From Klebsiella quasipneumoniae subsp. quasipneumoniae (GTDB lineage: Bacteria > Pseudomonadota > Gammaproteobacteria > Enterobacterales > Enterobacteriaceae): 64,000 nt of DNA. Numbering within the stretch: the stretch's first letter is position 1; every line of letters starts with the position of its first letter. Shown in pieces: positions 8,692 to 19,469 of this stretch. Where the stretch lies: NCBI RefSeq assembly GCF_020525925.1, contig NZ_CP084877.1, positions 99,752 to 163,751 of the forward strand, in the 5' to 3' direction. The position numbers and the translations under genes were made by a program. The notes beneath the pieces were generated by a model. It searched no databases. It worked only from the letters and a program-made list of their open reading frames with translations, and was not told the DNA's origin.

Positions 8692-9039
8692 TTATAAATC
8701 TTTCCAGTCAGGTAATTTATTCATCTTTCGGCGCCACAGATGAAACAGTGCCATCGTCAGGCCAAATAACACGCCCGCAATAAGACTGATTTTGCAAGCG
8801 AACAGGGGTGGCATCCCCTGGGCCCGCCACACCATCCAGTACATCCACAGTCCGTATCCGACGGAGAAAGAGCCTGCCATCACGCCAAAAACCTGCCAGA
8901 ACGGAGCAAACGGCAGCGGGGGAATGTTTATCCCCAGCCGCCACAACAGTCGTATCAGAAGCGGTGCATAATTGCTTTTCCACATCTTACGGCTGGCCAT
9001 TATCGCCAGCGCCTTTTGTTTCCGCGCTTCAAAATCCAT
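8692..9039 (-). CDS. DUF6404-type small membrane protein
   Basis: A 115-residue protein with a basic N-terminus (MDFEARKQKALAIMASRKMW) and two clear hydrophobic segments, around residues 47-68 and 80-100, ending in a charged tail. It resembles small proteins annotated as DUF6404 near finO on F-like plasmids; their function is unknown. The ATG at 9037-9039 has GAGGAGAGG directly upstream. It follows finO at a short distance on the same strand and may be the last gene read from the transfer operon. Confidence 0.75.
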   Translation of the reverse strand: MDFEARKQKALAIMASRKMWKSNYAPLLIRLLWRLGINIPPLPFAPFWQVFGVMAGSFSVGYGLWMYWMVWRAQGMPPLFACKISLIAGVLFGLTMALFHLWRRKMNKLPDWKDL

Positions 9040-9058
9040 TTCCTCTCCTCGATTGTAT

Positions 9059-9655
9059 TCAGCCAGCTGACTGGCTCCGCATACGCTCAGTTCGCAGGAG
9101 TTCTTTCATCATGCGCTCGCTGGCGTACTGCGCTTCCCCTGCAGTGACGGTCGCGACGGCGTTCCCCTGCAGATCATAGCGGGCGGCTCCCTCCTTCATC
9201 CGGGACAGATAGCCCGCAGACCGGGTCAGACTCTTCAGGCACTTAATCACCTGTTTATGCGACAGCGGCAGGTCACGGTTCACAATGTCGGCAAACAGCT
9301 GTTCGCGCATGCCCGTTGCCAGCAGACGGGGTGAGTTTCCGTCGAACAGCTGTGGCCAGAATGCCTTCAGCGTCATAATGGCCTGTTCCGGCGGCAGCAG
9401 GCGAAGATAACGCACCGGAGGTGGCGTCTTTACCGCGTTAACCGGCACCGGCGCAGCGTTGCGCGCGGCGGCTTCGGCCGCTTGTTTAACCTTCTCAAGT
9501 TTCTCTTTTTTTGCCTTCCAGGCCGGCGGGGACGAGACCACCACGACCTTCTTTCGGCGCACCACACCAGGAGCAGGGGTTGCCTCTGCGGGGGCCGTAC
9601 TGTTCTCCGCCGGTTTTCGTTTCAGGCTCAGTACAGGGCGTTTTTCTTCACTCAT
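9059..9655 (-). CDS. finO: Fertility inhibition protein FinO
   Basis: An RNA chaperone of about 198 residues in the FinO/ProQ family. It protects FinP from RNase E and promotes FinP pairing with traJ mRNA, which represses transfer. It begins MSEEKRPVLSLKRKP, close to FinO of R6-5, then has a long basic Ala/Lys-rich helix. The core follows: LKAFWPQLFDG, DLPLSHKQVIKCLKSLTRS, and GAARYDLQGN. The ATG at 9653-9655 fits the family start; the frame stays open to a TTG at 9670. The coding sequence is uninterrupted, so fertility inhibition may be functional, unlike in F itself where finO is broken. Confidence 0.93.
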   Translation of the reverse strand: MSEEKRPVLSLKRKPAENSTAPAEATPAPGVVRRKKVVVVSSPPAWKAKKEKLEKVKQAAEAAARNAAPVPVNAVKTPPPVRYLRLLPPEQAIMTLKAFWPQLFDGNSPRLLATGMREQLFADIVNRDLPLSHKQVIKCLKSLTRSAGYLSRMKEGAARYDLQGNAVATVTAGEAQYASERMMKELLRTERMRSQSAG

Positions 9656-9811
9656 AAGGGGCCATATCAATAAAAGCTACAGGTCTGTGCTATACGATAC
9701 GCTAACGGTATCATCGTTTCACCTCGCAATGCAGTGGACACAACGATGATGTCCCCTTTGTCACGTTTACGGGCAATGTGCCCGCCCCCCGGACCTGTGT
9801 CCGGTTTTTTT

Positions 9812-10537
9812 TTACATCGAGACGACAATACCGAGTACCGCCAGGTGCACCGCATAGAACATCACGAAGAACTGCCGCGGCCAGAAGCGTTTCACACGTT
9901 CTCCGGCAGATGAGCACACCATCAGCGTCAGCAGCGCAATCGCCAGCCCGGCCACTGATTCACTCACGTCATGCATATTCATCAGCAACACCATGAGGGC
10001 CCACAGCACCCCGTATCCCAGCCGTTCCTGTGCATGCTGTGCGCGACAAAGCAGCCAGCTGGCGGTGAGCATGCCCACTCCGGCCATGCCGTAGCTGGCG
10101 GTTGACAGGGGTATCCAGGCGACCAGCAGTCCAGCCGCCGGGAGGGTGTAATACCAGGACGGCTGGCTGACCCACCGCAGGACCTGGCCCGTGACGGCAA
10201 AGGCAAACAGAATATTCCCGGAATACCACGGGTACCCGATGAGCATAAACGACACCTGGGCGACCAGCGCCCAGACCCACAGGCTGTTGAGCTGCGACTG
10301 GCGTATTTCCGCGTGCCGGGCCAGATTCATTCCCCATGCCAGACCGAACAGCGGAAAACAGCCCCGTCCCAGCAGGCGCATCACTTCATTGTTTCCGGCC
10401 AGCAGTAAGCCGGTGTGGTCAGTCACCATCAGTACCAGTGCGACCGTTTTAATCATATCCGTTTGTCCCGGTGCCCAGGTCAGCAGGCGATGAAGCCAGC
10501 GGTCTGTCGCACCTGGAAATGTGTGTTGTGCTCTCAT
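9812..10537 (-). CDS. traX: F pilin acetylase TraX
   Basis: A 241-residue polytopic inner-membrane protein of the TraX acyltransferase family, which N-acetylates mature F pilin. It has about eight hydrophobic segments. Family landmarks are the early TDMIKTVALVLMVTDHTGLL and LGRGCFPLFGLAWGMNLARH. The ATG at 10535-10537 has AAAAGGA upstream. It follows traI in F order, with a strong hairpin between them. Mature TraA here begins with Thr after AMA, so whether it is acetylated as in F (Ala) is not obvious. Confidence 0.92.
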   Translation of the reverse strand: MRAQHTFPGATDRWLHRLLTWAPGQTDMIKTVALVLMVTDHTGLLLAGNNEVMRLLGRGCFPLFGLAWGMNLARHAEIRQSQLNSLWVWALVAQVSFMLIGYPWYSGNILFAFAVTGQVLRWVSQPSWYYTLPAAGLLVAWIPLSTASYGMAGVGMLTASWLLCRAQHAQERLGYGVLWALMVLLMNMHDVSESVAGLAIALLTLMVCSSAGERVKRFWPRQFFVMFYAVHLAVLGIVVSM

Positions 10538-10554
10538 GTTTTTTTCCTTTTAGC

Positions 10555-10598
10555 GCTCCGGCAGACTGCCCGATTTTAATCGGGGAGGCTGCCGGAGC
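10555..10598. repeat. Nested inverted repeat between traI and traX
   Basis: Perfect 10-base arms GCTCCGGCAG (10555-10564) and CTGCCGGAGC (10589-10598) enclose a second palindrome, CCCGATTTTAATCGGGG. It would form a stable double hairpin in the traI-traX mRNA. It lacks a strong T run on the minus strand, so it could be an attenuator or RNA-stability element rather than a full terminator. Confidence 0.6.
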
Positions 10599-10616
10599 AG
10601 ACAAGCCGCAGGCGCG

Positions 10617-13600
10617 TCAGTCGCCCCCGAGGGTTTTCTCGCGGTTCAGGTCGCGCACCATGTCCCGCTCCACAGCCTGCAGACGTTCACGCTGCAGACT
10701 TTCTGAGGCCACCTGCTGAATCGCCGCCTCCTGGCGCCGGAACTGAGGATCATCCGGTAGCGTCGTTTTCTCCGTACCCGGCCGGTCACGCTCCAGTCCG
10801 CGAATGACGTCCCCGATAACCTCTTTCACCCGGTCCGCCGGCTCGCCGGCTTTACGCGCCTCCCCGGCCACTTCTCGGGCAGTCTGTTCCGCCTGTTTTT
10901 CCATTTCCCGGCGCTGCTGTTCTTCTGCCGCCCGCTGCGCCAGAACCTCTGGCGGGAGGATAATGTCAGCCCCGGCCTGCGGTACCGGGGCCACCGGCGC
11001 CGGATCAGCCCATATCCGCCCGCCGGTCATGGCCCCGGGGTTCCAGGGGCGGTCATCACCGGCCAGCCGCACCACCACCCCGGTATCGGGATTGTCGCGG
11101 GCCATTCTGACGCCCTCCCCCATATTCCCGGCCAGCAGGCTTTCACCGTTGCGGCTGTTCTGCAGCGCCACGAACCGGGCGGCGTCATTGCCCATAATCC
11201 GTCCCTCTCCGCCGATGGCCTCCAGCCGTCCGTCCCGATCGGTCAGCGGGCTGAGCCAGATACCGGCGGCTTTCCCGTTTTTATCAAATGCCGGCAGCGC
11301 CACATGTGGTTGAGGGTACTTTTTCCCCGGAGAAATGAATTTTCCCGGTGAATTTCCCTGTGCCAGACCGGACTGCTGCAGGGCTGCCCGGCCAGCGGCG
11401 GTTTCATCCAGTGGCCTTGCCCGCCCGAACAGCAGATCGGCGGTTTTCACCGCCCGGTCGTTACGGGGTTCCAGAATATCGTGCGCCGTCGCTTTCTCAG
11501 GTGAATGCTGGATGGCCTTTATCCAGCCCTCACGGCTGTCGGTGTAGACCTGAACATGCTGTTTCATGCGGGATAACGCCACATAGGCAGACTCAAAGCT
11601 GGCCATCTGTTCCCGACCACCGGCCACCCCTTCCAGCGCGATGGCATACCGTTCGCTGGCCCCCTGGGCGCCGTGAGCCGTGATGGCGTAGGCGAGGTCG
11701 ATATGCTGCTGCGCCTGATCCGCCTTCGGGGTCAGCGTGCGGGTGAGTTTGCCATCAGACAGCGTGACACTGTCACCCGAAACAGACTGCACCTCCCAGA
11801 TACTGTTGGCCACATAGCCGCGCTCCGGGTCACTTTTGCTGAAGCGCATTCGGTCCCCCTGAGACACGGTGATCTTTTCCTGACGATAGAGCGTGACGCC
11901 TTCTGCCGATGCCTCCCGGGGTGAAATATATCGCTCCTTTCCGTCACTGTCTGTCAGGGTGATCAGCTGATTAGCCTTATCCACTTTGCTGATACGGTGG
12001 TATACGTTATCAACCAGCGCCACCGCCTCCTTATGAGCCGTCCAGGTCGACAGTTTGCGCAGTTCACCGTCACGGATGTTGCTCGTGACCAGCACCGGCA
12101 GGGTGATTTCCTCTTTGCCGGTTTCCCCGTTCTCCCGCCGTGCGTCATGGATCATACCGTTCAGCGTCCGCCGGTCCTTATTCAGATGGGTGATCACCAG
12201 CGTCTGTGACTGTGCCTCCGGGGTCCGTCCGGTATAGTCCTTCACCAGCGCCTCGTAGAGCGTCGCGGGCTGACCTGCCGGCAGGGTTTTCCCCTCGCTC
12301 AGCGCCTTTTCTATCGCCTTTTCCTGCTTTGGCGTGAATTCCACCACAGAACTGCCCGGCGCCCAGACGCCTTCTTTTCTCGGCACCTGTTCCGGCGTGA
12401 CCTGCTCAATGGTGATCAGGGCGCGGTGCACATCCCGCTCAATCAGGCTGTAGACCGCCGGTCGCAGCTCAGGCACCTGGCGCACAATCTCTTTCATGAT
12501 GGCAACGTCGGCGGCGCTGCGCTGCTGCATCAGCCTGAACGGCTGGCCCGGCGCGATGGGCTGCAGCTGGTCGGTATCCCCGCTGGACACCGCCCGTCCA
12601 CCGCCGGCTACGATGAGGGAGTGGGCTTTTGCCATATCGGCCAGCCCCACCATCGAGCTCTCGTCGAGCAGAAACAGGGTGTTGCTGAAATCGGGTGTCT
12701 GGCCATTGCGCTGCAGCAGCTGCGTGTCGTGGAGGAACGACGCCGTCGTGCGCGCCTCCACGCCGGCACTCTGCATTTCCCCGACCGCGCGATGCGTCGG
12801 CGCCAGACCGATGACGCGCGGACGGGTCTCTTCCGGCAGCAGACTGATGGCACTCATGACTGCCCGGAACTGGGTGGTTTTCCCCACCCCGGCATACCCC
12901 TGAACCACCGTGAACCGATCCGTGCTTTCCAGAATCATCCGGGTCGCCGCCCGCTGTCCGGCGGTCAGGTCCGTCATCAGACTGGCCGGCACGCGGTCCA
13001 TCAGGGGGGCCACCGCGCCTTTACCTTCCAGCACGTGGGTCAGGATGCTTTTTTCGGCGTCCCAGGTCTGACGGGAAATCAGCAGGTCATTGCCGTAGCC
13101 GTGCGCCACCGGTACATTCAGCAACTGCCCCGACCTGATTTGTGTCTGAATGGTCGTGTCGATGTCCGCCATCGGAACCTTCCCGCCCCCGGTTTCCAGC
13201 GCCGTCGCCAGCAGCTGGGGCCGGGAGAAGGTCAGTTTCTCACTTTCAAGCAGCGGGATGGCCAGGTGAATGGCCTGTTCTGCCGGGGTACGCAGTCCGG
13301 CCTTCTGCTGCGCAATGGCCGCATCCAGGTCCGTCTCGCCGGATCGGGTCTTCAGCTGCTCTGAGACCACGCTGAAGGCGGTATGCCGCGACAGCTTCTC
13401 CGTCGTGCGCGCCGCATCCTGCGCCGAGTACAGCCGGAGATGACTTCCGCTCTGCGCCAGCTGGTTGAGGGTGGCGTTATCCAGCTCACGCTGCGTCACC
13501 GACGCAAAGACCGTTGCCGTCTCGCTAACCGACCTGCCGGGACTTTCCACCCAGCCGTGGCCGATTTTAATACCGTCAAACACACCCGCGCCCACGGCCA

Positions 13601-15878
13601 GGGTCTGCGTGGTTTTCTGCCCCGGCCGCTGTACCGTCAGCTGCCCTTCCTCCACTTTCATCACCGTGATGCTTTCCCCGCCTTTCAGGCGTGTGTCCGG
13701 TATCTTCCCGAGCACCGCCAGACGTTCCCCCTCTGCCACCGGCAGTGTTTCTGCCCGGAACAGCGTCCACTGGCTGTCGACCGCGGAAACCTTCAGATCC
13801 AGACGGCCCCCTTCCCGGTCTTTCAGGGTCAGCATATTGCTGCTCGCGGTCACCCGGTCAATGACAAAGCGATCGTGCGTCCGGGTCTCCGGATCCCAGC
13901 GTTCCATCACCATCCCCTCCCGGTAATAATCCCGCACGCCCCGGCTTTTGCTGTCCAGCCACACCGGCGTCAGGGCTGTAATGGTCGTGTCTTTCTCACC
14001 CAGCACCCCCTCCTGTCTGAGGGAGTCACGGATGAGGCCGTTGAGTACGCTCTGTTCACGCGTCCCGCTGATTTGGGCCACGCTTTCCTGCCCTTCACGC
14101 ACGCTGACGGCAAACTCCTGTGCCAGCCGGCTGTAGCGTGCGCCTTTATCCGGTTCACTGATGATGTCGGCGGTGGTCTGATGGCCACCCTGCCAGCGAT
14201 ACGTATTCACGCCGCTGTCCTTCAGCACCGTCAGCGCGCTGCCGGTCCCGCTGCGCTTCCCGCTGTCGGAGAGCAGGACCTGCACGTTATGGCGCATCGC
14301 GCCATCGAGCAGGGAAATCGTTTCCTTCAGGCTCAGCTTCTCCGCCTGATCCACGATGAGTGTTCCGCCCGGAATAAACGCCGTTCCATCCTGCAGGGCG
14401 GATTTACCGGTCACCGTCTCCCCGGCCAGACGCACATCCCCGGCGAGAAAATCACGTGAACGGTTATCGGCCGCCAGGATATGGACGTCGCGCCCCTGCT
14501 CCCGGGCCATCAGGGTTAACTCGGCCACCCGCTCCCGCTGGCCGGTTGCACCGCCCTGACCGGAAACGATACCCATTACCGGGCGATCCTGCGCCAGCAC
14601 GCTGACGGCATCGCTGAAAGGGACCTGGCGCACCACAGACGCATCGGGCGTGACTGAGACATGATTCTGACGCTGCACCTCCTGACTCAGGGCTTTGACG
14701 GCGAGTTCATCGAGAACGTGGATGTTTGAGGTGAACAGGCCTTTCTCGCGATCGAGAGGGATAAGCTGCTCCCGTTCAATGGCGGCATCGATGCCCTTTC
14801 TCGCCAGCTCAAACACACCGTCCTTCGCCTCCAGCTGGCCGACCGTGCGTGCCAGCAGGTCGGCATACGTGAACTGCACCTTGCGGTCGCTGAGACCGGC
14901 AATCGCTTTCGTCACCACATCCGTGATATCCGGACCGTCAGTGTTCACCGGCGCGGCAGGTGCACGGGCCAGCTCTGCGGCTCGCGCATCGGCGGCCTCA
15001 CGATACCCCCGGATGTCAAACCCGGTCTCCTTCAGCGTGTTCATCCACTCCACCATCTTCTCTGCCGGATCGATGGCTTCTTTCGACTTTCGGGTATCGA
15101 GCGCGGCCACATCCCGGGACTTCAGGGAGGCATCGGGTCCGGCGGCCTCCCTGACCTCCTGAGTCCGGGTGGAAAAGGGTTCCACAGGGACCCCTTTCAT
15201 CTCCCACATCCCGTGTTTTCCCACGACTTCCGTCTCATAGCCAAGCTTCTCAACCAGGGGTTTGAACGCCTCCCGGTAAAGTTTCCCGAACGCTATCTGG
15301 TTCGCGTACACGTTCTCGATAAAGCCTGTTTTTCCAATCTTATCTGTGCCGAGAGACTGCCATTTGTCCCCGTTCTGCGTGGCGTTAATGACGACGGCAT
15401 GGGTGTGTAACTGCGGCTCCTGGTTGCGGTTCGTGTCGTGGTTGAATTTCGCCACAATCAGATTTCCGGTCAGCACCGTTTCGCTTTTACCGTCCGTCAT
15501 GACCCGGGTCGCGGCCAGCGTCTCCAGTTGCCGCACCGCTTCGGTTACCGCCTGGTTGTGGGCATCGATAAGGCGTTTATCGCCGCCCAGCATCGCCATG
15601 ACCGACACGCTTTTGGGGGCCGAGAAGGTCAGGTCATAACCGGGCCGGTGCTTGTTGGCGCCGTCCTGTATCCGGGTCAGGTCGCTGCCATCCGGCAGCT
15701 TCCCTTTCAGCAGTTCCGTAAACAGCGCCTTATCCACGGCTTTCCCGTCGATCCCCAGCGCCTCAGCCCCCTTACCCTGCCAGCGTTCGTCCATGCTCCC
15801 TATGACGTAGTAATTATCCTTATCCGTATAGTAATTACCGGCACTGCCCGCCGATTTAACGGAGCCAATCGACATCAT
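10617..15878 (-). CDS. traI: Relaxase/helicase TraI
   Basis: A 1753-residue bifunctional protein that nicks oriT, stays bound to the 5' end of the transferred strand and unwinds the plasmid 5'-3'. The N-terminal relaxase has the paired catalytic tyrosines (AGNYYTDKDNYYVIGS, residues 15-30) and the metal-binding histidines (QLHTHAVVINA, near 157). A degenerate helicase domain follows. The active RecD-like helicase has Walker A VQGYAGVGKTTQF near residue 995 and LFLLDESSMVG near 1070. The C-terminus ends DMVRDLNREKTLGGD, as in F. Length matches F TraI. Its ATG overlaps the last base of traD. Frame intact. Confidence 0.98.
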   Translation of the reverse strand: MMSIGSVKSAGSAGNYYTDKDNYYVIGSMDERWQGKGAEALGIDGKAVDKALFTELLKGKLPDGSDLTRIQDGANKHRPGYDLTFSAPKSVSVMAMLGGDKRLIDAHNQAVTEAVRQLETLAATRVMTDGKSETVLTGNLIVAKFNHDTNRNQEPQLHTHAVVINATQNGDKWQSLGTDKIGKTGFIENVYANQIAFGKLYREAFKPLVEKLGYETEVVGKHGMWEMKGVPVEPFSTRTQEVREAAGPDASLKSRDVAALDTRKSKEAIDPAEKMVEWMNTLKETGFDIRGYREAADARAAELARAPAAPVNTDGPDITDVVTKAIAGLSDRKVQFTYADLLARTVGQLEAKDGVFELARKGIDAAIEREQLIPLDREKGLFTSNIHVLDELAVKALSQEVQRQNHVSVTPDASVVRQVPFSDAVSVLAQDRPVMGIVSGQGGATGQRERVAELTLMAREQGRDVHILAADNRSRDFLAGDVRLAGETVTGKSALQDGTAFIPGGTLIVDQAEKLSLKETISLLDGAMRHNVQVLLSDSGKRSGTGSALTVLKDSGVNTYRWQGGHQTTADIISEPDKGARYSRLAQEFAVSVREGQESVAQISGTREQSVLNGLIRDSLRQEGVLGEKDTTITALTPVWLDSKSRGVRDYYREGMVMERWDPETRTHDRFVIDRVTASSNMLTLKDREGGRLDLKVSAVDSQWTLFRAETLPVAEGERLAVLGKIPDTRLKGGESITVMKVEEGQLTVQRPGQKTTQTLAVGAGVFDGIKIGHGWVESPGRSVSETATVFASVTQRELDNATLNQLAQSGSHLRLYSAQDAARTTEKLSRHTAFSVVSEQLKTRSGETDLDAAIAQQKAGLRTPAEQAIHLAIPLLESEKLTFSRPQLLATALETGGGKVPMADIDTTIQTQIRSGQLLNVPVAHGYGNDLLISRQTWDAEKSILTHVLEGKGAVAPLMDRVPASLMTDLTAGQRAATRMILESTDRFTVVQGYAGVGKTTQFRAVMSAISLLPEETRPRVIGLAPTHRAVGEMQSAGVEARTTASFLHDTQLLQRNGQTPDFSNTLFLLDESSMVGLADMAKAHSLIVAGGGRAVSSGDTDQLQPIAPGQPFRLMQQRSAADVAIMKEIVRQVPELRPAVYSLIERDVHRALITIEQVTPEQVPRKEGVWAPGSSVVEFTPKQEKAIEKALSEGKTLPAGQPATLYEALVKDYTGRTPEAQSQTLVITHLNKDRRTLNGMIHDARRENGETGKEEITLPVLVTSNIRDGELRKLSTWTAHKEAVALVDNVYHRISKVDKANQLITLTDSDGKERYISPREASAEGVTLYRQEKITVSQGDRMRFSKSDPERGYVANSIWEVQSVSGDSVTLSDGKLTRTLTPKADQAQQHIDLAYAITAHGAQGASERYAIALEGVAGGREQMASFESAYVALSRMKQHVQVYTDSREGWIKAIQHSPEKATAHDILEPRNDRAVKTADLLFGRARPLDETAAGRAALQQSGLAQGNSPGKFISPGKKYPQPHVALPAFDKNGKAAGIWLSPLTDRDGRLEAIGGEGRIMGNDAARFVALQNSRNGESLLAGNMGEGVRMARDNPDTGVVVRLAGDDRPWNPGAMTGGRIWADPAPVAPVPQAGADIILPPEVLAQRAAEEQQRREMEKQAEQTAREVAGEARKAGEPADRVKEVIGDVIRGLERDRPGTEKTTLPDDPQFRRQEAAIQQVASESLQRERLQAVERDMVRDLNREKTLGGD

Positions 15879-18187
15879 CAGAAGTTCCCCCCAATCTCGA
15901 CATCATCCTGTTCATCGTGGCGGTGGCTGTGGTTGATATTGACCTCTTCACGCCGCTGCATATCCCGCTGTGTCTGCTCATCTGCCCAGGCGTCATACGC
16001 CTGCATATCTTCAATCACACCGTCCTCGTTCATGCCGGCCGGAAGCATGTCCTGCCCCTGCTCTGCGGACTGCTGCGCCAGTTCCTGTTCTGTCCCGCCT
16101 GCAGCTGCTGCAGGGGCACCGGCAGAGGATGCTGTTGAGGCAGCAGTGGCCGCTGCGGCTGCTTTTGGTTTGATCAACGGTACGGTCGTGACCCGCAGGA
16201 CGGGAGGCTCCGTTGCTCTGACGGAAGGTTCCGCTGCCGGACTCTTTGTTGTCGGCGGCGCTTTTACCGGTGCCGGAGATACTGTCATGTCTGCTGGCGC
16301 AGGCTGACTGATCGGCTCAGGTTGTTCACCGGCGTGACTGTTTGTATCCGCGGGCCCGGATGCCGGCGCATCCGGCATAAAAAGCGTCCTGGCAAGACTG
16401 CCTTCAGCTTCACGCGCTTCAAGCAGCGCACTGAGGCGGGCGTCAACACGCGTATCGAGTCGGCGCTGAATAAATCCCTCGGCAATTTTCGGACGCGGCT
16501 TGTATTTGAGGGCCAGCTTCACGGCCGGATACGGTCCGGGCAGCGTGACGTAACAGGACAGGTCCGGCAGCGTCTGAATATCGGAGTAACTGACCAGCGT
16601 TTCCCGCTCTTTTTCTTTCCCGGTCGATACACCATCACGCACCGGGTCAGCACCGTAAGAGTACTGCTCGCTGGCTTTGAGGATTTCCTTCTCGCCAATT
16701 TCACCGGCAGCAAACTCCGCGATCTCCTTACTCGGGGAGCGGAAGAAGGCCCGGGTATTCATTACGTCAAAGAGCGTGGCGGCAGGCTTAACGCCATAGA
16801 TATCTTCCAGCTGGGCATAGGACTGAATACCGAACACATAACAACCACCAAATTTACGCGCCTCAGGGAGGATTTCGACCAGGTCAGGCAGCTTGTGCAG
16901 CGTGGGGAGCTCGTCGGCGAATATCCACACGCGCCGGTTACGGTTCTCCCCCATCGCCAGCAGGCCGCGGATGGCAATTGACAGCCACATCGAGATAACC
17001 GGCTTCAGGGAAGCATGGGTGTCAGCGTTGGAGGAGATAAACAGCCAGCCATTGGGTCTGTCCTCACGGACACCGCGCATCCAGTCCCGAATAGTGAACG
17101 GTTCCCCGTTCTTCTCGATGCCCTGCAGGTAGCGAATAGCCTTGACGTAGTTGGTCAGCACGGCACGAATGGAGATGGCGGTTTTCTCAATTTTCTCTTC
17201 AACCAGATTCGCTGCCGGCGTGTTCTGCAGATAGGCGCGCAGCTTGTCGATTTTAATGGACAGCATGGTATCGACCAGCTTCTCGTAGCTGCGATCGTCG
17301 TCTTCGCGCATCAGATACGCGCCTTCGGCAAAGATAGTGCGACCGGAGCCCTGCCAGAACGGGTCTTCTTTGGTACCCATCGGGATAAGGGTGTTGGAGA
17401 TGTTGTCGAAGTCCGGCAGCGTCAGGCACTCTTTCCACAAATCCCAGGCCGCGCAGCGCGAATCCAGCGGGTTGAGGATTTTATCCAGTGACGGGTCGTA
17501 ATAGCTTTTGACGAACTCACAGGAGCGATCGTAAATGATGGCCATATCGCCCCGGGCACGGACATAATTCAGTAGCCGGCGGATCACTTCTGATTTACCG
17601 GAACCTACGGTACCGTGGAGGCAAAAGTTCTGGATTTCGGAGTTTTTAAGAATAGGCAGGTCGCCAATTTTAATATCGGAGGCCATACCATCACGCTTCA
17701 TCTGACGGGCCACTTCTTTGGGCTTATCGGAAAGCTGGCGCCCGCCGGTATTCTCATCCTCACTCTGCTGTTTCCCCTGGCGGCCCAGCACCCAGCTGGC
17801 GATGAAGAACGTCACGATACAGATAACAAGAGAAACCACGGCAGCAAAGACGATACTGGTCCACAGCTGCTCACCGCACCAGACAGTATATTTATCGGCC
17901 AGGATTTGTTCTGAGGTATATTCCAGCGACTGGCCGTAATACTGAATGGTGTATACCGGCTGGGAACGAATAATATCGCGCATCGGACCCAGCGTCGTAC
18001 ACCACCAGTATACGCAGCCGTTCACAAAGGTCTGCCAGCTGAGCCGGTACATCAGCATCAGCCCGCACAGCACCCAGAATAAAATAAACAGCACGTAGAA
18101 AATAATATTGGCAATCTGACCAAACATGCGAAAGCGCATATTGGCGATCTGACCGCCCTGCGTCATATCTTTGGCATTAAAACTCAT
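15878..18187 (-). CDS. traD: Type IV coupling protein TraD
   Basis: A 769-residue VirD4-class ATPase that docks the relaxosome on the channel and pumps DNA. Two N-terminal membrane segments (about residues 27-47 and 105-130) are followed by Walker [15 protein letters not shown] near residue 190 and Walker [20 protein letters not shown] near 425. A long Pro/Ala-rich linker follows. The last residues, [10 protein letters not shown], match the F TraD tail that contacts TraM. Stop and traI start share a base. The linker is longer than in F, a common difference among FII plasmids. Confidence 0.97.
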   Translation of the reverse strand: MSFNAKDMTQGGQIANMRFRMFGQIANIIFYVLFILFWVLCGLMLMYRLSWQTFVNGCVYWWCTTLGPMRDIIRSQPVYTIQYYGQSLEYTSEQILADKYTVWCGEQLWTSIVFAAVVSLVICIVTFFIASWVLGRQGKQQSEDENTGGRQLSDKPKEVARQMKRDGMASDIKIGDLPILKNSEIQNFCLHGTVGSGKSEVIRRLLNYVRARGDMAIIYDRSCEFVKSYYDPSLDKILNPLDSRCAAWDLWKECLTLPDFDNISNTLIPMGTKEDPFWQGSGRTIFAEGAYLMREDDDRSYEKLVDTMLSIKIDKLRAYLQNTPAANLVEEKIEKTAISIRAVLTNYVKAIRYLQGIEKNGEPFTIRDWMRGVREDRPNGWLFISSNADTHASLKPVISMWLSIAIRGLLAMGENRNRRVWIFADELPTLHKLPDLVEILPEARKFGGCYVFGIQSYAQLEDIYGVKPAATLFDVMNTRAFFRSPSKEIAEFAAGEIGEKEILKASEQYSYGADPVRDGVSTGKEKERETLVSYSDIQTLPDLSCYVTLPGPYPAVKLALKYKPRPKIAEGFIQRRLDTRVDARLSALLEAREAEGSLARTLFMPDAPASGPADTNSHAGEQPEPISQPAPADMTVSPAPVKAPPTTKSPAAEPSVRATEPPVLRVTTVPLIKPKAAAAATAASTASSAGAPAAAAGGTEQELAQQSAEQGQDMLPAGMNEDGVIEDMQAYDAWADEQTQRDMQRREEVNINHSHRHDEQDDVEIGGNF

Positions 18188-18548
18188 GGCACTAATCCGT
18201 CAGTAAAGTATTAGGGTCGAAAGGACAAATCAATCAGCGAAAACAGACCTAACGGGGTTGCAGGGAATAAGCCTCCCCCACAGCAGGATGTGAATAAATA
18301 TCGCCAGGCATCAGTTTATATGTTTCAAGAGACCTGACAGGTTCAGATATTGCCATAAATAACCTCTGATCAAATAAAGACGAAAAGACTCCGCCGAAGG
18401 CGGCAACGCCTCACAGATGCACAAATAAATTGCGCAACTGTTCACCGTTTAGATGTGGAATTAACTGATTATTTGACGGATTAACTCTGACACACCAGAA
18501 AGGTGATGCCAGTCTGGCCCGGAGTGCCCGGGCCGTGGAGTAGAAAAC
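18188..18548. other. traT-traD intergenic region with hairpins
   Basis: There is no convincing gene. A hairpin GGCCCGG-agtgc-CCGGGCC (18516-18534) lies just past the traT stop and may cap the traT message. A smaller CCGCC-GAA-GGCGG hairpin lies near 18394-18407. The region probably also holds a traD promoter, not assigned here. Confidence 0.45.
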
Positions 18549-19280
18549 TTACAGAATATTTGCGATCGATTTTGCCAGCTGGTCTTCAAGAACAGGCTGG
18601 GCTTCAGGGAACTTGAGGTTAACTTTATTAGCGTTAGAGACGACGCGAGTCTGGTATTTGTGCTGATTACCCGTTTCCGTACTTGTCTGCACTTTTGCGC
18701 CGGATGTTCCCTGACGCAATACGGCCACGTTATCAGTCTGAACCTGAGTTTTGGTTCTTTCCGCGATCTGAACATCGGTGATCATGGTGTAGTTCACATC
18801 TTCCACCATCGCGTCAGCCGCCATTCCGACCAGACCGGCTGCAAGCCCTACTCCCAGGGTTGCTCCCGCGGAACTGGAATTGTAAGCGGTAATCCCCGCC
18901 CCAAGAGCGGCGCCAGTCACAGCGCCCTCATAACCCCGGCTTAACCAGCCCTGAGACTCACGAAGGTCCATTTTATCGGCCTTGAGCACGTTCGCCTGGA
19001 TCCAGTAGCCCGCCGTATCCGGGTTACTGACGACCTGATATCCCTTTGAAGTGACGGCGCTGGCAATTTTTGCCTGCAGGCCACTCATATCCTTATCGGA
19101 GGTATTTTTGATTTGCAGATAAACCGTCTTATTATTTGAAGGTTCCAGCCAGATTGTTTCGCTCATCTGGGTTTTTACTTACAGATTTCTCTTTTTAATG
19201 GCGGTTCCCATTGCACTACATCCAGATAACACCAGCGCAGAGCTGACGACCATCACAGCCATGACTTTATTAAGCTTCAT
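18549..19280 (-). pseudogene. traT: Surface exclusion lipoprotein TraT, premature stop
   Basis: The original gene starts at the ATG at 19278-19280 (AGGATTCAGG upstream). It encodes a lipoprotein signal with lipobox LSGC (Cys21) and then KKRNL. Codon 34 (complement of 19179-19181) is TAA where F TraT has GAG/GAA (NLEVKTQ). The frame then continues cleanly as [13 protein letters not shown] to the normal C-terminus KSIANIL, about 243 codons in all. Normally TraT is an abundant outer-membrane protein that blocks mating aggregates and adds serum resistance. Here only a 33-residue peptide or, by restart at 19166, a leaderless cytoplasmic form would be made. Confidence 0.9.
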
Positions 19281-19469
19281 CCTGAATCCTTGTGACATAA
19301 TCAATACGAGTAAATACACATTCTCTTATGATTTCGGAATGCGCATTCACTATATACGAATTTTAAGCGAGATGTAAAAACCAATAACAACCTAGACAGA
19401 TAATAATAACCAAAAGAAATTTATAGTCTGTTAATAAACCACCATAATTGATAGGCCGCTTCTGGATGA

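Noticed and set aside
12426..13364. Long + strand open frame opposite traI
   Set aside because: It is the antisense shadow of the intact, strongly conserved traI coding sequence; its product has no family resemblance and no ribosome binding site.
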